Positions 52,643 to 62,307 of a DNA stretch of 64,000 nucleotides are shown here, piece after piece. Both the position numbers and the translations under genes were made by a program. Below the pieces are notes generated by a model. It was given only the letters and a program-made list of their open reading frames with translations, searched no databases and was not told the origin of the DNA. Position 1 is the first letter of the stretch, and each line of letters starts with the position of its first letter. This DNA comes from Brevibacterium epidermidis NBRC 14811. Lineage in GTDB: Bacteria > Actinomycetota > Actinomycetes > Actinomycetales > Brevibacteriaceae. Location of the stretch: assembly GCF_001570805.1 (NCBI RefSeq), contig NZ_BCSJ01000012.1:1-64000 (forward strand), in the 5' to 3' direction.

Positions 52643-53071
52643 ATGACAGAGAACAAGACCCAGCCGACCGACGCCGATGTCGCTGACTACCTCGATTCAG
52701 TGACTCCCGAGAAGCGCCGTGAGGACGGAATCGCCCTCGACAGGATCTTCCGCGAAGTCACCGGCGAAGAACCCGTGATGTGGGGGCCTTCGATCGTCGG
52801 CTACGGCCGCTACCACTATCGGTCGCCGGTGAACCCGCGCAATCACGGAGAGTGGCCGGCGACGGGCTTCTCCCCGCGCAAGAGCCAGCTCTCTCTGTAC
52901 GGACTCAAAGACCTGCCCGAGGGAGCGAAGCTGCTCCCGGAGCTCGGCAAGTACACCGAGGGCGCCGGCTGCGTCTATGTGCGACGTTTGGATAACATCG
53001 ACGAGGCGGTGCTGCGCCGTCTCATCGCGATCGCTGCTGCCCGTCCCGACGATCCGGAACCGAACAGCTGA
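52643..53071 (+). CDS. DUF1801 family protein
   Basis: A 142-residue protein of the YdhG-like fold: EEPVMWGPSIVGYGRYHYRSPV, FSPRKSQLSLYGL, and GKYTEGAGCVYVRRLDNIDEAVLRRLI. Role unknown. It starts 17 bp after the Lrp stop and may share its transcript. Confidence 0.85.
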   Translation: MTENKTQPTDADVADYLDSVTPEKRREDGIALDRIFREVTGEEPVMWGPSIVGYGRYHYRSPVNPRNHGEWPATGFSPRKSQLSLYGLKDLPEGAKLLPELGKYTEGAGCVYVRRLDNIDEAVLRRLIAIAAARPDDPEPNS

Positions 53072-53157
53072 ACCCAGGCTCGGGGCCTGATCACGGACGC
53101 CGGCTGGAAATCCCGAAGTCGACTTAGGCGTAAGGGTGTCCGAGCTCGTCCCCGCTG

Positions 53158-53748
53158 TCAGCTGCGGGCCGTGATACTCAGCCCCTGTTTGCGCTGATGG
53201 ACCGAGAAGTACTGCAGTCCCGCCTCGGCGTCGGCAAGGAACCGGCGACGGGACCGACGGGGCAGCCATACGATCTGACCGGGGGACAGGTCGATCGTTC
53301 CCGTTTCGGTCTCAAGGGTGCCGGCACCGGCGAGGACGTGGATGAGGACGTCGAGTGACGGACCTGTATGTTCGCGGATCTCCCCGCCGGGGGACAGCGC
53401 GATGACATTTGCGTCGAGGTCACGGTGCTGCGTCGGCAGCTGCCAGACGGACCCGGAATCCTCGACGGTCTCGGTGAGTTCGGCGACGTCGAGGACGACG
53501 CGAGGTGCAGGGGTGGCGGCACGTCGGATGATGCGAACCCGAGCCTCGTCCTCTGTGCTCTCCAGGGGCTCCCACTCGACCGCCTCGGCATACTCACGGA
53601 CCATTTCCACGCGCAGGCCCTCGGGCACGTGATCGTTGACGAGGATCAGGCCAGTGCCGACCTCGAGTTCCTCGTACGCTTTGATGATGAGCGGATGCCG
53701 CTCCGGCTTCGGTATGCTCCGGACGTCGATGACGGATTCTTCTGCCAC
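53158..53748 (-). CDS. DUF2249-like domain fused to a cupin
   Basis: A 196-residue protein. The N-terminal part (IDVRSIPKPERHPLIIKAYEEL...) resembles DUF2249, a domain of redox and nitrogen-oxide-related proteins; the C-terminal part is a cupin (DLDANVIALSPGGEIREHTG; SPGQIVWLPRRSRRRFLADAEAG). The GTG at 53748 has AGAGGT six bases upstream; ATG 53763 is an alternative. It diverges from another cupin gene, suggesting a related function. Confidence 0.75.
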   Translation of the reverse strand: MAEESVIDVRSIPKPERHPLIIKAYEELEVGTGLILVNDHVPEGLRVEMVREYAEAVEWEPLESTEDEARVRIIRRAATPAPRVVLDVAELTETVEDSGSVWQLPTQHRDLDANVIALSPGGEIREHTGPSLDVLIHVLAGAGTLETETGTIDLSPGQIVWLPRRSRRRFLADAEAGLQYFSVHQRKQGLSITARS

Positions 53749-53871
53749 AGCATTACCTCTCATTCGCTTCGCTGATTCCTCCTCGAAACTATCACCACAG
53801 ATGGCAAACGAGCCTAGGCTGAGGAGGGGAGCAAGCCTCGGAGCTGCACACAACTCAGGAAGGAGTTCACG

Positions 53872-54219
53872 ATGACCGATCAGATGCCCGCACAGAACCT
53901 GGAGGCCCTCAGCGCAGAGCTGTTGGAGAAGGCCCGAGGGGCACACAGCGGAAGGGCCGCCAAGGGCGTTTTCGCCGGAACCTATCTCCGCCAGGCCCTG
54001 CTCACCTTGCGAGAGGGTGCAGAGCTCGCAGAACATGATTCACCTCCGGAAGCGACGTTGCACGTCGTCAAGGGCCAGGTGCGGATGGTGACTGCCGACG
54101 AATCGTGGGAACTGAGTGCCGGGGAGCTCATCGCGATTCCCCCGCAGAAGCACTCGGTGGAAGCCCTGACCGATGCGGCGTTTCTGCTGACGATCCGCAC
54201 GGAGGTCGACAAGGGGTGA
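53872..54219 (+). CDS. Small cupin protein
   Basis: A 115-residue single cupin (LREGAELAEHDSPPEATLHVVKGQVRMVTADESWELSAGELIAIPPQKHSVEAL). His in AEHDSPPEAT and Glu follow the metal-site pattern. AAGGAG lies six bases before the ATG. It diverges from the DUF2249-cupin gene. Confidence 0.85.
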   Translation: MTDQMPAQNLEALSAELLEKARGAHSGRAAKGVFAGTYLRQALLTLREGAELAEHDSPPEATLHVVKGQVRMVTADESWELSAGELIAIPPQKHSVEALTDAAFLLTIRTEVDKG

Positions 54220-54264
54220 CCGACTCCGGGGCCGCCTCGGCGAGGTTCGGGGCGGAACATGGAA

Positions 54265-54292
54265 AAGGCATCCCGTGTTCACGGGATGCCTT
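54265..54292 (-). terminator. Terminator of tRNA-Val
   Basis: A perfect 12-bp stem (54265-54276 with 54281-54292) with TTTT following on the minus strand, just beyond the tRNA 3' end. Confidence 0.8.
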
Positions 54293-54297
54293 GGCGG

Positions 54298-54371
54298 TGG
54301 GCCCAGAGGGACTCGAACCCCCGACCCTCTCGGTGTAAACGAGATGCTCTAGCCAACTGAGCTATAGGCCC
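54298..54371 (-). tRNA. tRNA-Val (anticodon TAC)
   Basis: The minus strand folds to a 74-nt cloverleaf: acceptor GGGCCUA/UGGGCCC, anticodon loop UUUACAC (UAC), T-loop GUUCGAGUC. CCA is incomplete in the gene. Confidence 0.95.
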
Positions 54372-54483
54372 CACCTGCGTCGTCACGACTGCGACAGCGC
54401 TTGATCAGTATGCCATATCCGGCGGTGAGCGGCGAAACGAGGTCCCCTGCGGTCAACCTGCGGGCCGACGATCTCACTGCAGG

Positions 54484-54981
54484 TCAGTGCTGCGACCACG
54501 AGGTTCGGAGCAGCAGTGACGCGTTGGCTGCGAAATTCTCTGCCGCATCGGCTGAATCGACGTCGAAGAGTCTGCGGTTCTGCTCGACTGCCACAGCGCC
54601 GAGTGTGAGCGTGAGGATTCCGTGGGCGAGTTCGGCACCCAGACGATCGGCCGCCAGCGCCTGAGGTGTGACATCGGTCGGCGCGATCGAATAGCCCAGC
54701 AGCACGATCTCGGCGCCGTCACGATATTTCAGCAGCACTTCACGCAGAGACATGGCCGCGGCGAGCGGATCGGCTGTGGGAGGACAGAGTGCATCGACTT
54801 CGGCCTTGAGGCTGCGCGAGATGAGGATGAGAAGAGACTGCTTGTCCTTGACGTGCCAGTACAGCGCAGAGGGCTGAACGTCGAGTTCACGGGCGAGTCG
54901 GCGCATGGACAGATCGCCGAGACCGTAACGCGAAAGGATGGTCAGGGCAGTGGTGGTGATGCTTTCGGCGGTCAGTGCCAA
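54484..54981 (-). CDS. TetR-family regulator
   Basis: A 165-residue repressor with an N-terminal TetR HTH (TILSRYGLGDLSMRRLARELDVQPSALYWHVKDKQSLLILI) resembling the class whose C-terminal domain binds tetracycline-like or other ligands. Shorter than usual, as the ligand domain is compact. It stands divergent to tRNA-Pro and convergent to nothing obvious, so its target is unknown. Confidence 0.85.
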   Translation of the reverse strand: MALTAESITTTALTILSRYGLGDLSMRRLARELDVQPSALYWHVKDKQSLLILISRSLKAEVDALCPPTADPLAAAMSLREVLLKYRDGAEIVLLGYSIAPTDVTPQALAADRLGAELAHGILTLTLGAVAVEQNRRLFDVDSADAAENFAANASLLLRTSWSQH

Positions 54982-55063
54982 TGAGACATACCTTTCATTC
55001 TTCCAAAGTGGCCGGGCCCGATTTTTCAGATCGCGTTCCCATCGCTATAGTAGTTCCTGGTCA

Positions 55064-55140
55064 CGGGATATAGCGCAGCTTGGTAGCGCGCCTCGTTCGG
55101 GACGAGGAGGTCGTGGGTTCGAATCCCGCTATCCCGACCA
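55064..55140 (+). tRNA. tRNA-Pro (anticodon CGG)
   Basis: A 77-nt cloverleaf with CCA encoded: acceptor CGGGAUA/UAUCCCG, anticodon loop UUCGGGA (CGG), T-loop GUUCGAAUC. A terminator follows. Confidence 0.96.
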
Positions 55141-55145
55141 AGGGA

Positions 55146-55183
55146 AAGTGCCGCATCATCGCTCAGGCGAGGATGCGGCACTT
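55146..55183 (+). terminator. Terminator after tRNA-Pro
   Basis: A 12-bp stem (55146-55157 with 55172-55183) five bases after the tRNA. Confidence 0.7.
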
Positions 55184-55210
55184 CTGCGTTCACCGCCGGC
55201 TATCGTCGCG

Positions 55211-55246
55211 ATGGGGGTGCACTGCACGAATGCAGCGCACCCCCAT
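55211..55246 (-). terminator. Terminator of the uracil/xanthine permease gene
   Basis: A 15-position stem (55211-55225 with 55232-55246) with one A-C mismatch and a 6-nt loop, 15 bp beyond the permease stop. Confidence 0.7.
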
Positions 55247-55261
55247 CTTCACGACTCGCGG

Positions 55262-56668
55262 TCAGGAGGGTGATCCTGGCTTCCGGGAGCCGGCATCGGA
55301 TCGATGGGCCGCCTCGGCGAAGTTCTCTGCGAGGAGATCGGGATCCGTGCCCCGCCACCGGGCGATCGCCTTCATCAGCTGGTAGATGATGATCGCCGAG
55401 GCGGTGCCCAGGGCGATGCCTTCGAACTGCAGTCCGCCCGGTGTCCAGGTGAAGTTCGCGATGGCGACGATGAGTGAGACCGCGGCGGTGTTGAGGTTGA
55501 TCGGGTTGGAGAAGTCGACCTTGTTCTCCACCCAGATGCGCACGCCGAGCATGCCGATCATTCCGTAGAGCACGGTTGCCGCGCCGCCGAGGACTCCGGG
55601 TGGGATCGTGGCGATGATTTCGCCGAACTTCGGCAGCATGCTGAGGATGAGGGCGATGATCGCCGCGCACAGGTAGGCGGCGGTGGAGAAGATGCGTGTG
55701 GCTGCCATGACGCCGATGTTCTCGGCATAGGTCGTCGTACCGGAACCGCCGCCGGATCCGGCGAGGATGGTGGAGAATCCGTCAGCGAAGAGCGTTCGGC
55801 CGGTGAGGTGGTCGAGGTCGCGGCCGGTCATCGCGGCGACCGACTTCACATGGCCGATGTTCTCGGCGATGAGGACGAGGACGACAGGTAGGAAGAGGCC
55901 GAGGTAACCGAGGTCGAAGGCCGGAGCATGGAACGCGGGCAGACCCACCCAGTCGGCTTCGGTGACGGTGGAGAAGTCGAGTTCGCCCTGCAGCCACGCC
56001 GCGCCATAACCGACCAGGACGCCGATGAGGATCGAGAGCCGGCCGAGCATACCGCGGAAGAGCACCGTGGTGAGCAGAATGGCGATGATCGTGATCACGG
56101 CCGTCAGGGGAGCGGCCTTGACCCAGTCCCAGGCGGCGGGGGCCAGGTTGAGGCCGATGAGTGCGACGATGGCACCGGTGACCACCGGCGGCATCGTCAC
56201 CTCGATCCAGCGAACGCCGACGAAGTGGACGACGAGACCGACAAGTGCCAGGGTGACGCCCACGGAGATGATTCCGCCTTGGGCCAAGGCCATGGCGTGC
56301 GGTTCGAGGTCCTCTCCGGCTGTCGCCGAGAATCCCGTGACGGCGCCGATCGGGGCGAGCAGCCCGAAAGACGATCCGAGGTACGAGGGCATCATGCCCT
56401 TCGTGATGAGCAGGAAGAGCAGCGTGCCGATGGCGGTGAAGAACAGCGTCGTCGACGGCGGGAATCCGGTGAGCAGGGGGACGAGGAACGTCGCGCCGAA
56501 CATCGCCACGACGTGTTGGGCGCCGATGCTGATGGTCCGCGGCCAGCTCAGACGCTCCTCGGGCAGAACCTTCTCACCGGGAGCGATCGTGCGGCCGTCT
56601 CCGTGCAGACGCCAGCCGCGACGACTGCCCGTTCCGTCGTGAGTGTCCGTCTGTTCCGAATCCGCCAT
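55262..56668 (-). CDS. NCS2-family uracil/xanthine permease
   Basis: A 468-residue membrane protein of the NCS2 nucleobase transporter family. It has GFPPSTTLFFTAIGTLLFLLITKGMMPSYLGSSF near the N-terminus, the family motif around VLIAENIGHVKSV, and SGGGSGTTTYAENIGVMAATRIFS. These are features of uracil-type (UraA) transporters more than urate ones. About 14 helices. AGGAG precedes the ATG. It diverges from bioB. Confidence 0.9.
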   Translation of the reverse strand: MADSEQTDTHDGTGSRRGWRLHGDGRTIAPGEKVLPEERLSWPRTISIGAQHVVAMFGATFLVPLLTGFPPSTTLFFTAIGTLLFLLITKGMMPSYLGSSFGLLAPIGAVTGFSATAGEDLEPHAMALAQGGIISVGVTLALVGLVVHFVGVRWIEVTMPPVVTGAIVALIGLNLAPAAWDWVKAAPLTAVITIIAILLTTVLFRGMLGRLSILIGVLVGYGAAWLQGELDFSTVTEADWVGLPAFHAPAFDLGYLGLFLPVVLVLIAENIGHVKSVAAMTGRDLDHLTGRTLFADGFSTILAGSGGGSGTTTYAENIGVMAATRIFSTAAYLCAAIIALILSMLPKFGEIIATIPPGVLGGAATVLYGMIGMLGVRIWVENKVDFSNPINLNTAAVSLIVAIANFTWTPGGLQFEGIALGTASAIIIYQLMKAIARWRGTDPDLLAENFAEAAHRSDAGSRKPGSPS

Positions 56669-56866
56669 AGTGCTCCTCGTTCCGTTCTTCCCGTTTGCGG
56701 GCCGTCGTCCGAGCGTCGGACAGCGGTCCGAGCCGGCGACAGAAGTCTATGCTCCCGCTCGCTGTCTCGCCGAGTCCGCGATTGTCCTATGCGCTCGGTT
56801 CGGGTGTTCTCCCACTCCGATGAGGAGTCCGATACAGAGGCGAGGATCGCGGTTCTGATGGCGTAT

Positions 56867-56879
56867 TGAACAGTGTTCA
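56867..56879. promoter_or_regulatory. BioQ-like operator upstream of bioB
   Basis: A perfect 13-bp inverted repeat TGAAC-AGT-GTTCA, 61 bp before the bioB start. It closely matches the BioQ (TetR) binding pattern TGAAC-N3-GTTAC known from Corynebacterium and mycobacteria, where BioQ represses biotin genes. Confidence 0.75.
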
Positions 56880-56940
56880 GGTGATCTGACCTGGACTGAC
56901 ACAGAATCTGCGCAATCACTCGGAGACAAAGGACCAATCG

Positions 56941-58077
56941 ATGACGACTGTGAACCCTGATCAGACCGTGAACCTCGACCAACTTGTGAACCCTGACCAA
57001 CTCGCCGAGTCCATTCTCGACGGGGCAGCAATCACGGAAGCGGAGGCACTCGCGCTTCTGTCCACACCGGACGAGGATCTCTTCGGACTCGTCCACGCCG
57101 GATCGCGACTGCGCCGACGCTACTTCGGCATGTCGATCAAGTTGAACTACCTCGTCAATCTCAAATCGGGTATGTGTCCGGAGACCTGCACCTACTGCTC
57201 GCAGTCGCTGGGATCGAAGGCGGAGATCCTCAAATACTCGTGGTTGAGCATCGAGGAGGCCATGGACCAGGCGAGCATGGGCATCGGCGGGGGAGCCTCC
57301 CGCGTCTGCCTCGTCGCCAGCGGTCGCGGCCCCAGCCGACGCGACGTCAACCGCGTCGGAGAGATCGTCGAACGGCTCAAGGACGAGAACCCGGAAGTCG
57401 AAGTCTGCGCCTGCCTCGGTATCCTCAAGGAAGGGCAGGCCGAATCGCTCAAAGAGGCCGGTGCCGACGCCTACAACCACAACATCAACACCGCCGAGTC
57501 CTTCCACGACAACATCGTCAAGACCCACACCTATGAGGACCGGACGAACACCGTCGAACTCGCCAAGACCGCCGGACTTTCACCGTGCAGCGGCCTCATC
57601 GTCGGACTCGGCGAAAGCGACGAGCAGATCATCGAGGCGCTCTTCGCACTCAAAGCCCTCGACTCCGACTCGATCCCGATCAACTTCCTCGTCCCCTTCG
57701 ACGGCACCCCGCTCGAAGGGCAGTGGAACCTCACCCCGATGCAGTGCATGAAGATCGTCGCGACGGCCCGTTTCGTCTGCCCGGACCGTGAGATCCGCCT
57801 CGCCGGCGGCCGCGAGATCCACCTCAAGTCGCTGCAGCCGATGGCTCTGCAGTTGGCCAACTCGATTTTCCTCGGCGACTATCTCACCGCGGAGGGGCAA
57901 GCCGCCGCCGATGATCTTGCGATGATCCGCGACAACGGATTCACCATTCTCGGGCAGGACGAGGAGACCGCCGGAGGCTGCTGTTCGGATACCAAGTCCA
58001 CCACCGAGGCGGCCGACCACACCGACCCCGTCATCCGCAGACGCGGGGCCGGCACGGCCGCAACCGCGAACGTCTGA
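56941..58077 (+). CDS. bioB: Biotin synthase
   Basis: A 378-residue radical-SAM enzyme that inserts sulfur into dethiobiotin. The cluster motif CPETCTYC has Cys 79, 83 and 86; the second cluster ligands lie in [20 protein letters not shown] and the ETAGGCCSD region. The C-terminus is extended and ends with a low-complexity tail. Other bio genes are not in the window. A BioQ-like operator precedes it. Confidence 0.94.
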   Translation: MTTVNPDQTVNLDQLVNPDQLAESILDGAAITEAEALALLSTPDEDLFGLVHAGSRLRRRYFGMSIKLNYLVNLKSGMCPETCTYCSQSLGSKAEILKYSWLSIEEAMDQASMGIGGGASRVCLVASGRGPSRRDVNRVGEIVERLKDENPEVEVCACLGILKEGQAESLKEAGADAYNHNINTAESFHDNIVKTHTYEDRTNTVELAKTAGLSPCSGLIVGLGESDEQIIEALFALKALDSDSIPINFLVPFDGTPLEGQWNLTPMQCMKIVATARFVCPDREIRLAGGREIHLKSLQPMALQLANSIFLGDYLTAEGQAAADDLAMIRDNGFTILGQDEETAGGCCSDTKSTTEAADHTDPVIRRRGAGTAATANV

Positions 58078-58089
58078 GAGCCAGTCCGT

Positions 58090-59631
58090 TCAGACCTGAC
58101 GCAGGCTGCGCTTGAGGATCTTGCCGGCCGAGTTCTTCGGCAGTTCGGCCACGAACTCCACCCGCTTGGGTACCTTGAATCCGGCCAGACGGGACTTGAC
58201 GTGGGCGATGACTTCGTCAGCCGTGAGAGGAGGCTGGCCTTCTTTGAGGACGACAAAGGCCGCGACCGCCTCGATCCATTTCTCGTCGGCAAGACCGACC
58301 ACGGCTACCTCGGCGACCTGAGGAAGTTCAAAGATCGCATCTTCGACCTGGCGACTGGCCACGAGGACGCCGCCGGTGTTGATCACGTCCTTGACCCGGT
58401 CGACGACTTCGATGAAGCCGTTGTCGTCGACCTTGACGAGGTCGCCGGAATGGAACCAGTCGTCGTCGAATGCCTCAGCAGTGGCGTCAGGACGGTTCCA
58501 GTAGCCTTCACACAGCTGCGGCGACCGGTAGAGGATCTCGCCCTCCTCGCCGGGACCGACATTGCTACCGTCGGCATTGACGACTCGGGTCTCGACGAAC
58601 ATGACCGGGCGACCGGCCGAACCGGGGTGGTCATCATGTTCCTCGGGGCGCAGCACTGCGCACAGGGGGCCGAGCTCCGACTGACCGAAGCAGTTATAGA
58701 AGCCGAGCTTCGGAAGCCGCTGACGCAGACGCTCGAGGATCGGCCCGGGCATGATCGAGGCCCCGTAGTACGCCTTGCGGAGGCTGTCGAGATTGCGAGT
58801 CTCGAGGTCGGGGCTGTTCGCCAGAGCGACCCACACGGTGGGGGCGGCGAAGAACGAATTGATCTCCCGCTCTTCGAACAGCGCCAGCAGCTGGTCCGGC
58901 ACGGGGGCGGGGACGATAATGTTGTGTGCGCCGATCGACAGCAGAGGCAGCAGGAAGACATGCATCTGCGCCGAGTGATAGAGCGGCAGGGCATGGACGG
59001 CACGATCCGTCGCCGCGAAGTCGAGGGACATCAGCGATGACAGGTACTCGTGCACCAGGGCTCGATGAGTCATCACAGCACCCTTCGGCGCCGAGGTGGT
59101 GCCGGAGGTGTACAGCAGCTGTGCCACATCCGTGTCGTCGACGGAGAACTCTCCCGCACCCGCAGGGGCGATCGAATCCGTGGTGGCGACCGGAACGAGG
59201 TCGGCGAAGTCGATCACCTGGGCCGAAGCGCCGGTCGGAGTGGATGTCACAGCGGACATGAGGTCGGCATCGGCGAAGACGATTTCGGCGCCCGAGTTGC
59301 TGAGGATGTAGTCGAGCTCGTCGCCTTTGAGCTGATAGTTGACCGGCACATGGATGAACCCGGCACGGGCGCAGCCGAGGTAGAGGAGGACGAAGAGGTC
59401 GGAGTTCTTCCCATAGGCGGCGACCCGGTCGCCTTTCGTCACGCCCAGGCGGACGAGTTCGCGAGCCACCGCAGTGACGGCGGCGTCGAGTTCTGCATAG
59501 GTCCAGGTTCGGTCGGCAAATTCGATGGCCGTGTCGGCGGCGAATCGGCCGGCGCTGCGTCGCACGAGATCGGAGACTGTGGATGTTTGGGCGGTGACAG
59601 TTGATTCAGAGGAGTCGCGTGTTGTTGTCAT
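58090..59631 (-). CDS. Acyl-CoA synthetase/AMP-dependent ligase
   Basis: A 513-residue ANL enzyme: LLYTSGTTSAPKGAVMTH, FGQSELGP, GDLVKVDDNGFIEVVDRVKDVINTGGVLVASRQVEDAI, and Lys in SAGKILKRSL. Similar to fatty-acid or aromatic acyl-CoA ligases; the substrate is unknown. It faces bioB tail-to-tail with 12 bp between stops. ATG 59631 is the natural first start. Confidence 0.87.
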   Translation of the reverse strand: MTTTRDSSESTVTAQTSTVSDLVRRSAGRFAADTAIEFADRTWTYAELDAAVTAVARELVRLGVTKGDRVAAYGKNSDLFVLLYLGCARAGFIHVPVNYQLKGDELDYILSNSGAEIVFADADLMSAVTSTPTGASAQVIDFADLVPVATTDSIAPAGAGEFSVDDTDVAQLLYTSGTTSAPKGAVMTHRALVHEYLSSLMSLDFAATDRAVHALPLYHSAQMHVFLLPLLSIGAHNIIVPAPVPDQLLALFEEREINSFFAAPTVWVALANSPDLETRNLDSLRKAYYGASIMPGPILERLRQRLPKLGFYNCFGQSELGPLCAVLRPEEHDDHPGSAGRPVMFVETRVVNADGSNVGPGEEGEILYRSPQLCEGYWNRPDATAEAFDDDWFHSGDLVKVDDNGFIEVVDRVKDVINTGGVLVASRQVEDAIFELPQVAEVAVVGLADEKWIEAVAAFVVLKEGQPPLTADEVIAHVKSRLAGFKVPKRVEFVAELPKNSAGKILKRSLRQV

Positions 59632-59759
59632 GGTCCAAATATATGAGCGAAATCACTTTTGCTGAAAATCGTCCACCGAATTCTGCGGCGCTGTCCGTAT
59701 GTTTTCTCTTCCGGCAATACGGGCCATGGTCTCCGGTTCGGATGTAATAGTGTGGGGGC

Positions 59760-60614
59760 ATGAGACATCCGAAGGTGAGTGACTGCGTTGAGGTCTTCGA
59801 CTCGCTGTGGCCACCGGCCTTGGCTGAGTCGTGGGACTCCGTGGGATTGGCTGTCGGTGACCCTGATGCCGAGGTCCGGTCGATCCTTTTGGCTCTCGAC
59901 CCGATGGACGCTGTGATCGCCGAGGCGGTCGTCCTCGGCGCGGATCTGGTGTTCAATCATCACCCGCTCATGCTCAAACCAGTGAAGTCGGTGAACGCCG
60001 CCACGCTGAAGGGCGGCGCCGTCCACACTCTCATCAGCAACGACATTGCGCTGTTCAATGCGCACACGAACGCCGATTCGGCCCGCGGCGGAGTCTCCGA
60101 TGTGCTCATCTCGCTCATGGGCATCAATGATGCTCAGCCCCTGGCTGCACACACCACGCCTGCTGAGGCGAGAAGCGACGGGCTGCCCACGGGAATCGGC
60201 CGCGTCGGCGACCTCGACGAGCCGATCCCTGTCCGCGATCTGGCGAGGCGACTCGCGTCTGAGCTTCCGCGGACGACGACCGGGGTGCGCATTGCCGGCG
60301 ACCCGGCAGCGATGGTGACCCGTGTCGCGGTCTGCGGCGGTGCCGGCGATTCGCTGTTCGACGAGGTTCGAGCCAGCGGCGCCGATGTCTATGTGACTGC
60401 CGACCTGCGCCACCACCCGGCCACCGAGGCGCTCGACACGGCGAATCGCCGGGAAAGCGGACTCTCGCTCATCGACGTCTCCCACTGGGCTTCGGAGACG
60501 GTCTGGCTGAACGCGGCGGCCGAAGCGCTCGAGACCGAATTCGCCCGGCGCGGCTTCACCGTCTCGCTGCAGCATTCGGCGGTCAACACCGACCCCTGGG
60601 TCGAACGGTACTGA
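59760..60614 (+). CDS. Nif3-like dinuclear metal-center protein
   Basis: A 284-residue protein of the Nif3/YbgI family (PPALAESWDSVGLAVGDP; DLVFNHHPLMLKPVKS; IALFNAHTNADSARGGVSD; VSHWASE). These form toroidal hexamers binding two metals; biochemical role is unsettled. ATG 59760 follows GGGGGC. It is followed 14 bp later by the zinc-ribbon gene, an arrangement conserved in actinobacteria. Confidence 0.9.
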   Translation: MRHPKVSDCVEVFDSLWPPALAESWDSVGLAVGDPDAEVRSILLALDPMDAVIAEAVVLGADLVFNHHPLMLKPVKSVNAATLKGGAVHTLISNDIALFNAHTNADSARGGVSDVLISLMGINDAQPLAAHTTPAEARSDGLPTGIGRVGDLDEPIPVRDLARRLASELPRTTTGVRIAGDPAAMVTRVAVCGGAGDSLFDEVRASGADVYVTADLRHHPATEALDTANRRESGLSLIDVSHWASETVWLNAAAEALETEFARRGFTVSLQHSAVNTDPWVERY

Positions 60615-60628
60615 CGAGGAGACCGAGG

Positions 60629-61357
60629 ATGCTCATCACAGACAGCCAGAGAACAGCGCTGCAGACTCTCATCGAACTCACCGCCAACGGGCGCGCTCTG
60701 CAGTTCGAACACGACAACCCCAAGCGGGCAGAGGAACTCAAGGAACTCGTCGCCCGCCACAAGGAACTCGGCGAGAGGCGGACCGAGGCCGCCGCTGTTG
60801 TGGAAGGCCACCAGCAGGCGATCGACGAAGCCACCCGCCTCATTGAGGCGCAGCGGTCGAAGATCGAGAAGAAGACCGCCGAGCTCAATGACGGAACCGG
60901 TCTGACGAGCCGAGACATGGTGAATCTGCAAGAGGAGATCGCCGGGCACGAGGCTCGGATCTCCGAGCTCGAAGAATCGCAGCTCGACGAGATGGAGAAG
61001 CTCGAAGCCGCGGAAGGCGAGCTTGCCGCAGTCGATGACCGAATCGCAGAAGTCACGGCCTCCGGCAAAGAGGTGCAGACCGCAGTGAAGGACCGGAAAG
61101 CCGAACTGCGCGAACGCATCGCCGAGAACGAATCCGCGGCGTCAGGTCCGCGAAGCGAAATGCCCCAGCCGCTGCTCACCGCATTCGATGCCAATGTCCG
61201 GCAGGGCGGTCCCGGAGCCGCACTGCTCACCGGGCCGAACTGTCAGGCGTGCGGCCAGGAGATCGGCGGGGCAGTCTGGCACCGAATGCTCGGCGCCGAT
61301 GCCAACGAAACCTACGAGTGCGAGGAATGCGAAGCGGTGCTCCTGCGTCGCAGCTGA
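60629..61357 (+). CDS. C4 zinc-ribbon coiled-coil protein
   Basis: A 242-residue protein: a long antiparallel coiled coil (about residues 20-165) and a C-terminal Cys4 zinc ribbon (CQACGQEIGGAVWHRM...YECEECEAVLLRRS). Homologues are encoded beside Nif3 in mycobacteria. Role in cell is unclear. GAGGAG precedes the ATG; translation is likely linked to the upstream gene. Confidence 0.9.
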   Translation: MLITDSQRTALQTLIELTANGRALQFEHDNPKRAEELKELVARHKELGERRTEAAAVVEGHQQAIDEATRLIEAQRSKIEKKTAELNDGTGLTSRDMVNLQEEIAGHEARISELEESQLDEMEKLEAAEGELAAVDDRIAEVTASGKEVQTAVKDRKAELRERIAENESAASGPRSEMPQPLLTAFDANVRQGGPGAALLTGPNCQACGQEIGGAVWHRMLGADANETYECEECEAVLLRRS

Positions 61358-61393
61358 CCCAGACTGAGCCGATCCGTCGACCCGCCGGAAACG

Positions 61394-62173
61394 TCAGTCC
61401 CGGAGGACGATCATGAGATTCGCAGGCTTCGACTTCGTCGGTGATTCGAATTCGACCTCGTAGAACTCCTCGGCCCGAGCCACAAGCTCTTCCGCCGACT
61501 CCGGCAGTGCACGGTCATCGGAGAGCAGTCGACCGGCGAACTCTCCTCGGTAGAACTTCGCCCAATGGGAGACGACACGACGCTTTCCGCCGCTGACGGA
61601 GACCGCACCCATTGTCACGACCTGGTCGGTGGGACCCGGCCACACGGACCGGTAATCGCTCGAACGGCAGTCGAGGGCCACCTCGGCGGGATCAAGGGAA
61701 CAGGACTTCGCGAGGATCGGCTTCCAGTACGACGTCAGCTTTCCGAGCGTCCCCAGATCGGTCTTCATCGCCAAACGGTAGGCGGGGATCACATCGAGTC
61801 CGTGCACGAGGCCGAACAGGGCGGAGAAGATGTGGACGTCCTGGAGACGTTCGCGCAGCCTCTCGTCATTCTCCGACTGGGCCACGAGTTCGCTCGCGCC
61901 CATCGCTTCGAAGAGGACGCCTGAATAGGTGAGCAGCGCGGGAGCGCAGGGGATCTCATCGAGGACCGTGTTGCGTTCGACATCGGCCGCAAGTGACGCC
62001 CCGACGCCCAGTTTCTCGAGGGCATCCCGACGCTTCGAGACCTTCTTCAGTGCAGACAGGACCCGTTTGCGCTTCGTGGTGAGTTCCGGAGCCGAGAGAC
62101 TGTCGAGGTCGAGAGTGGGGCCGGTTGTCGACGGAGTCTTGCCCTCTGAGGGCGGCAGCAGGATCTTCACCAC
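61394..62173 (-). CDS. yaaA: YaaA family peroxide-stress protein
   Basis: A 259-residue protein of the UPF0246/YaaA family: LLPPSEGKTPSTTGPTLD at the N-terminus, FSALFGLVHGLDVIPAYRLAMKTDLGTLGKLTSYWKP, and VSHWAKFYRGEFAGRLL. In E. coli YaaA limits iron-driven DNA damage. It is convergent with the zinc-ribbon gene. Confidence 0.9.
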   Translation of the reverse strand: MVKILLPPSEGKTPSTTGPTLDLDSLSAPELTTKRKRVLSALKKVSKRRDALEKLGVGASLAADVERNTVLDEIPCAPALLTYSGVLFEAMGASELVAQSENDERLRERLQDVHIFSALFGLVHGLDVIPAYRLAMKTDLGTLGKLTSYWKPILAKSCSLDPAEVALDCRSSDYRSVWPGPTDQVVTMGAVSVSGGKRRVVSHWAKFYRGEFAGRLLSDDRALPESAEELVARAEEFYEVEFESPTKSKPANLMIVLRD

Positions 62174-62307
62174 CCCATCGTATGATCCTGTGCTGATTCG
62201 GCCGGAACCGGGTGTGGATGAGGTTGATCACGTTCGCACCTTAAGATCCGCTGCGCCTCGGTGCCGGGTGCATGGGGGAGCCCCGGAGCGACTACACTGG
62301 GTTGCTT

